Shown here one piece after another: positions 6,301 through 6,362 of a DNA stretch of 6,362 bases (positions within the stretch are counted from its first letter, which is position 1; the number at the start of each line of letters is the position of its first letter). Under the pieces are notes generated by a model that did no database searches, was not told the origin of the DNA, and was given only the letters and a program-made list of their open reading frames with translations. The position numbers and the translations under genes are program-made. Source of the DNA: Actinomycetota bacterium (GTDB taxonomy: Bacteria > Actinomycetota > Actinomycetes > S36-B12 > UBA5976); the NCBI GenBank assembly GCA_009704345.1, contig WLEH01000064.1, forward strand, positions 1 through 6,362, in the 5' to 3' direction.

Positions 6301-6362
6301 AAGGGTAGAAACAGTTGATCAAGGTTCAAGAGGAATCAATACCCGATCCTTTGTTAAGGGAA
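3323..6362 (+). CDS. Secreted multi-domain subtilisin-like serine protease (S8, aqualysin/proteinase K-like), 3' end outside window
   Basis: At least 1013 codons are open with no stop. Residues 1 to about 28 form a signal peptide (basic start, hydrophobic core, cleavage near TPANS). Residues about 38-102 resemble an I9 propeptide, which folds and inhibits the enzyme until removed. The catalytic domain (about 112-385) has an intact triad: Asp148 (YVVDTGVS), His181 (NGHGTHVAS) and Ser337 (SGTSMAAPHVAG), with oxyanion Asn272 (AAGNNN). Cys178/Cys210 and Cys278/Cys309 have the spacing I recall for the two aqualysin I disulfides. Four Fn3-like repeats follow (about 389-497, 501-603, 607-711, 712-817), sharing GL-x-P/S-x-T-x-YYY-type motifs. 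A (PQ)11 linker (820-842) and Ig-like repeats follow, of the TFNSL...YGPAQAL...TSLTPSVC...C-TIAADQPGNASF type (about 848-936). A second copy (about 953 onward) is cut by the edge. It probably degrades proteins outside the cell or matures surface proteins; substrate and surface anchor are unknown. Confidence 0.93.
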   Translation, partial: MFIHRSLFRALISVVASAAIIVTASTPANSFSLGPKASYLVQITPTAKAAVESAIVKAGGKIEDRYQYVFDGFKIELPVAAVRLLRLIPNVLTVEEDIPMSLGSNQTQSPTPSWGLDRIDQRTTISSSATSSYGYRSAGTGATVYVVDTGVSKHQDFGTRLSGTGYSGFSDGNGFNDCNGHGTHVASTAAGTTYGVAKNASIVAVRVLGCNGSGSMSGVVAGLDWILSPQNVNSKSKAVVNMSLGGGASSILDSAVQRLTNAGIAVVVAAGNNNADACTASPARAPSAITVGSTDIRDFKSSFSNHGPCVDIHAPGSSITGAWWDSETSVRTISGTSMAAPHVAGAAAVYFGFSNSGTVTELTSHLAAEATADAIQGLPINTINKLLFISPSDGKPIITDPSLSLANITGISHESAQVSFKITPGSETAKLNLAIATDPAMANAVVAPISPTEVSGTDPVTAIANLSGLQSATTYFVQLTMTTPSKTIKSLTESFKTTPPPVVAPVVTALEPTEVTSYSARLHGTVMAGNATSRVNFVYSQDSTFAKDVVTVVAIPETVSGNTATPVSVPVSFLVSGKTYFYKVIAINSSATTQSETRSFTAKVALGVAPTVVTEKLSTSANSVEQTFTGIVNPKGQTTTVRFSYGRSSSLSTGTTSFIIPTSPITGEIDQNVSAVVKGLVPGLGYYYRFEASNDSGVTRGAIQYSIVTAVKAEFRRNFVSNQTGYAAKVNSTVNAGGSNTRWSYVYGTDPTLSSGTTTLDATPNAITHANDVTISLNLSGLTPSTTYYYRPIVRIFTGPFSGQTLLGPISSFGTLNVAPQPQPQPQPQPQPQPQPQPQPQPGPGKQSQTITFNSLANIEYGPAQALVAAASSNLPITFTSLTPSVCYILNATAGAMVQYQSPVSTANSVTCTIAADQPGNASFDPAPRVTRSFNFNKVAMTIRVIPTGPITAEGNFVWGEISTVNRSLMSGLNSLGHLLDVTSLTPTICSVSRVETVDQGSRGINTRSFVKG
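4487..5773 (+). repeat. Four diverged Fn3-like domain repeats within the protease
   Basis: Four units of about 100 residues follow the catalytic domain. Each ends with a recognisable pattern: LSGLQSATTYFVQLT, FLVSGKTYFYKVIAINSS, VKGLVPGLGYYYRFEASN and LSGLTPSTTYYYRPIV, each followed by a short strand ending the unit (SFKTT, SFTAK, SIVTA, SFGTL). Units three and four also share a YG...LSSGTT-type strand. They are diverged at DNA level, so they are old duplications, not recent copies. Such modules usually act as spacers or bind carbohydrate or protein partners; no specific ligand can be read from the sequence. Confidence 0.75.
5780..5848 (+). repeat. Hexanucleotide (CCA CAA)-type repeat encoding an 11-fold Pro-Gln linker
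   Basis: Eleven Pro-Gln dipeptides and one more Pro are encoded by CCA/CCT and CAA/CAG codons (residues 820-842). Mixed synonymous codons show the array is not freshly expanded. A Pro-Gln tract is stiff and extended, so it should act as a spacer between the Fn3-like part and the Ig-like part of the protease. Being in units of six bases, copy-number change would keep the frame. Confidence 0.9.

Overview
The window looks like a piece of a low-to-moderate GC actinobacterial chromosome. Three things point there. The first is the order aspartate aminotransferase (divergent) / tRNA-Trp / secE-nusG-rplK-rplA, which I recall from actinobacteria such as Streptomyces. The second is a NusG with a long acidic Ala/Glu/Val/Pro-rich N-terminal extension. 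The third is a short single-span SecE. Base composition is far less GC-rich than in Streptomyces or Mycobacterium, so a freshwater planktonic lineage such as Nanopelagicales (acI) is a reasonable guess, but it is inference only.

Layout: positions 1-613 (minus strand) hold the N-terminal half of a class I aminotransferase, cut by the window edge. A short divergent intergenic region (614-718) separates it from tRNA-Trp(CCA) at 719-791. A 72-base spacer with a perfect 16-base palindrome leads into secE (864-1103), nusG (1118-1942), rplK (1967-2398) and rplA (2492-3202). A strong intrinsic terminator (3210-3248) closes this unit. From 3323 to the right edge runs one open frame of at least 1013 codons for a secreted, multi-domain subtilisin-like protease whose C-terminus lies outside the window.

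How the genes work together: SecE is part of the SecYEG translocon, NusG couples transcription with translation and termination, and L11 and L1 build the two mobile stalks of the large ribosomal subunit. The 93-base gap between rplK and rplA is highly structured. It ends in an RNA fold resembling the L1-binding site of 23S rRNA, placed just ahead of the rplA ribosome binding site, so L1 probably represses its own translation there. The protease is an independent transcription unit. It has a signal peptide, an I9-type propeptide, an aqualysin/proteinase K-like catalytic domain with an intact triad and two probable disulfides, four Fn3-like repeats, an 11-fold Pro-Gln linker, and Ig-like repeats running off the edge.

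Most of the window is ordinary conserved housekeeping sequence. The parts most worth a second look are the internal L1 control element and the architecture of the protease. I saw no mobile element, CRISPR array or defence system.
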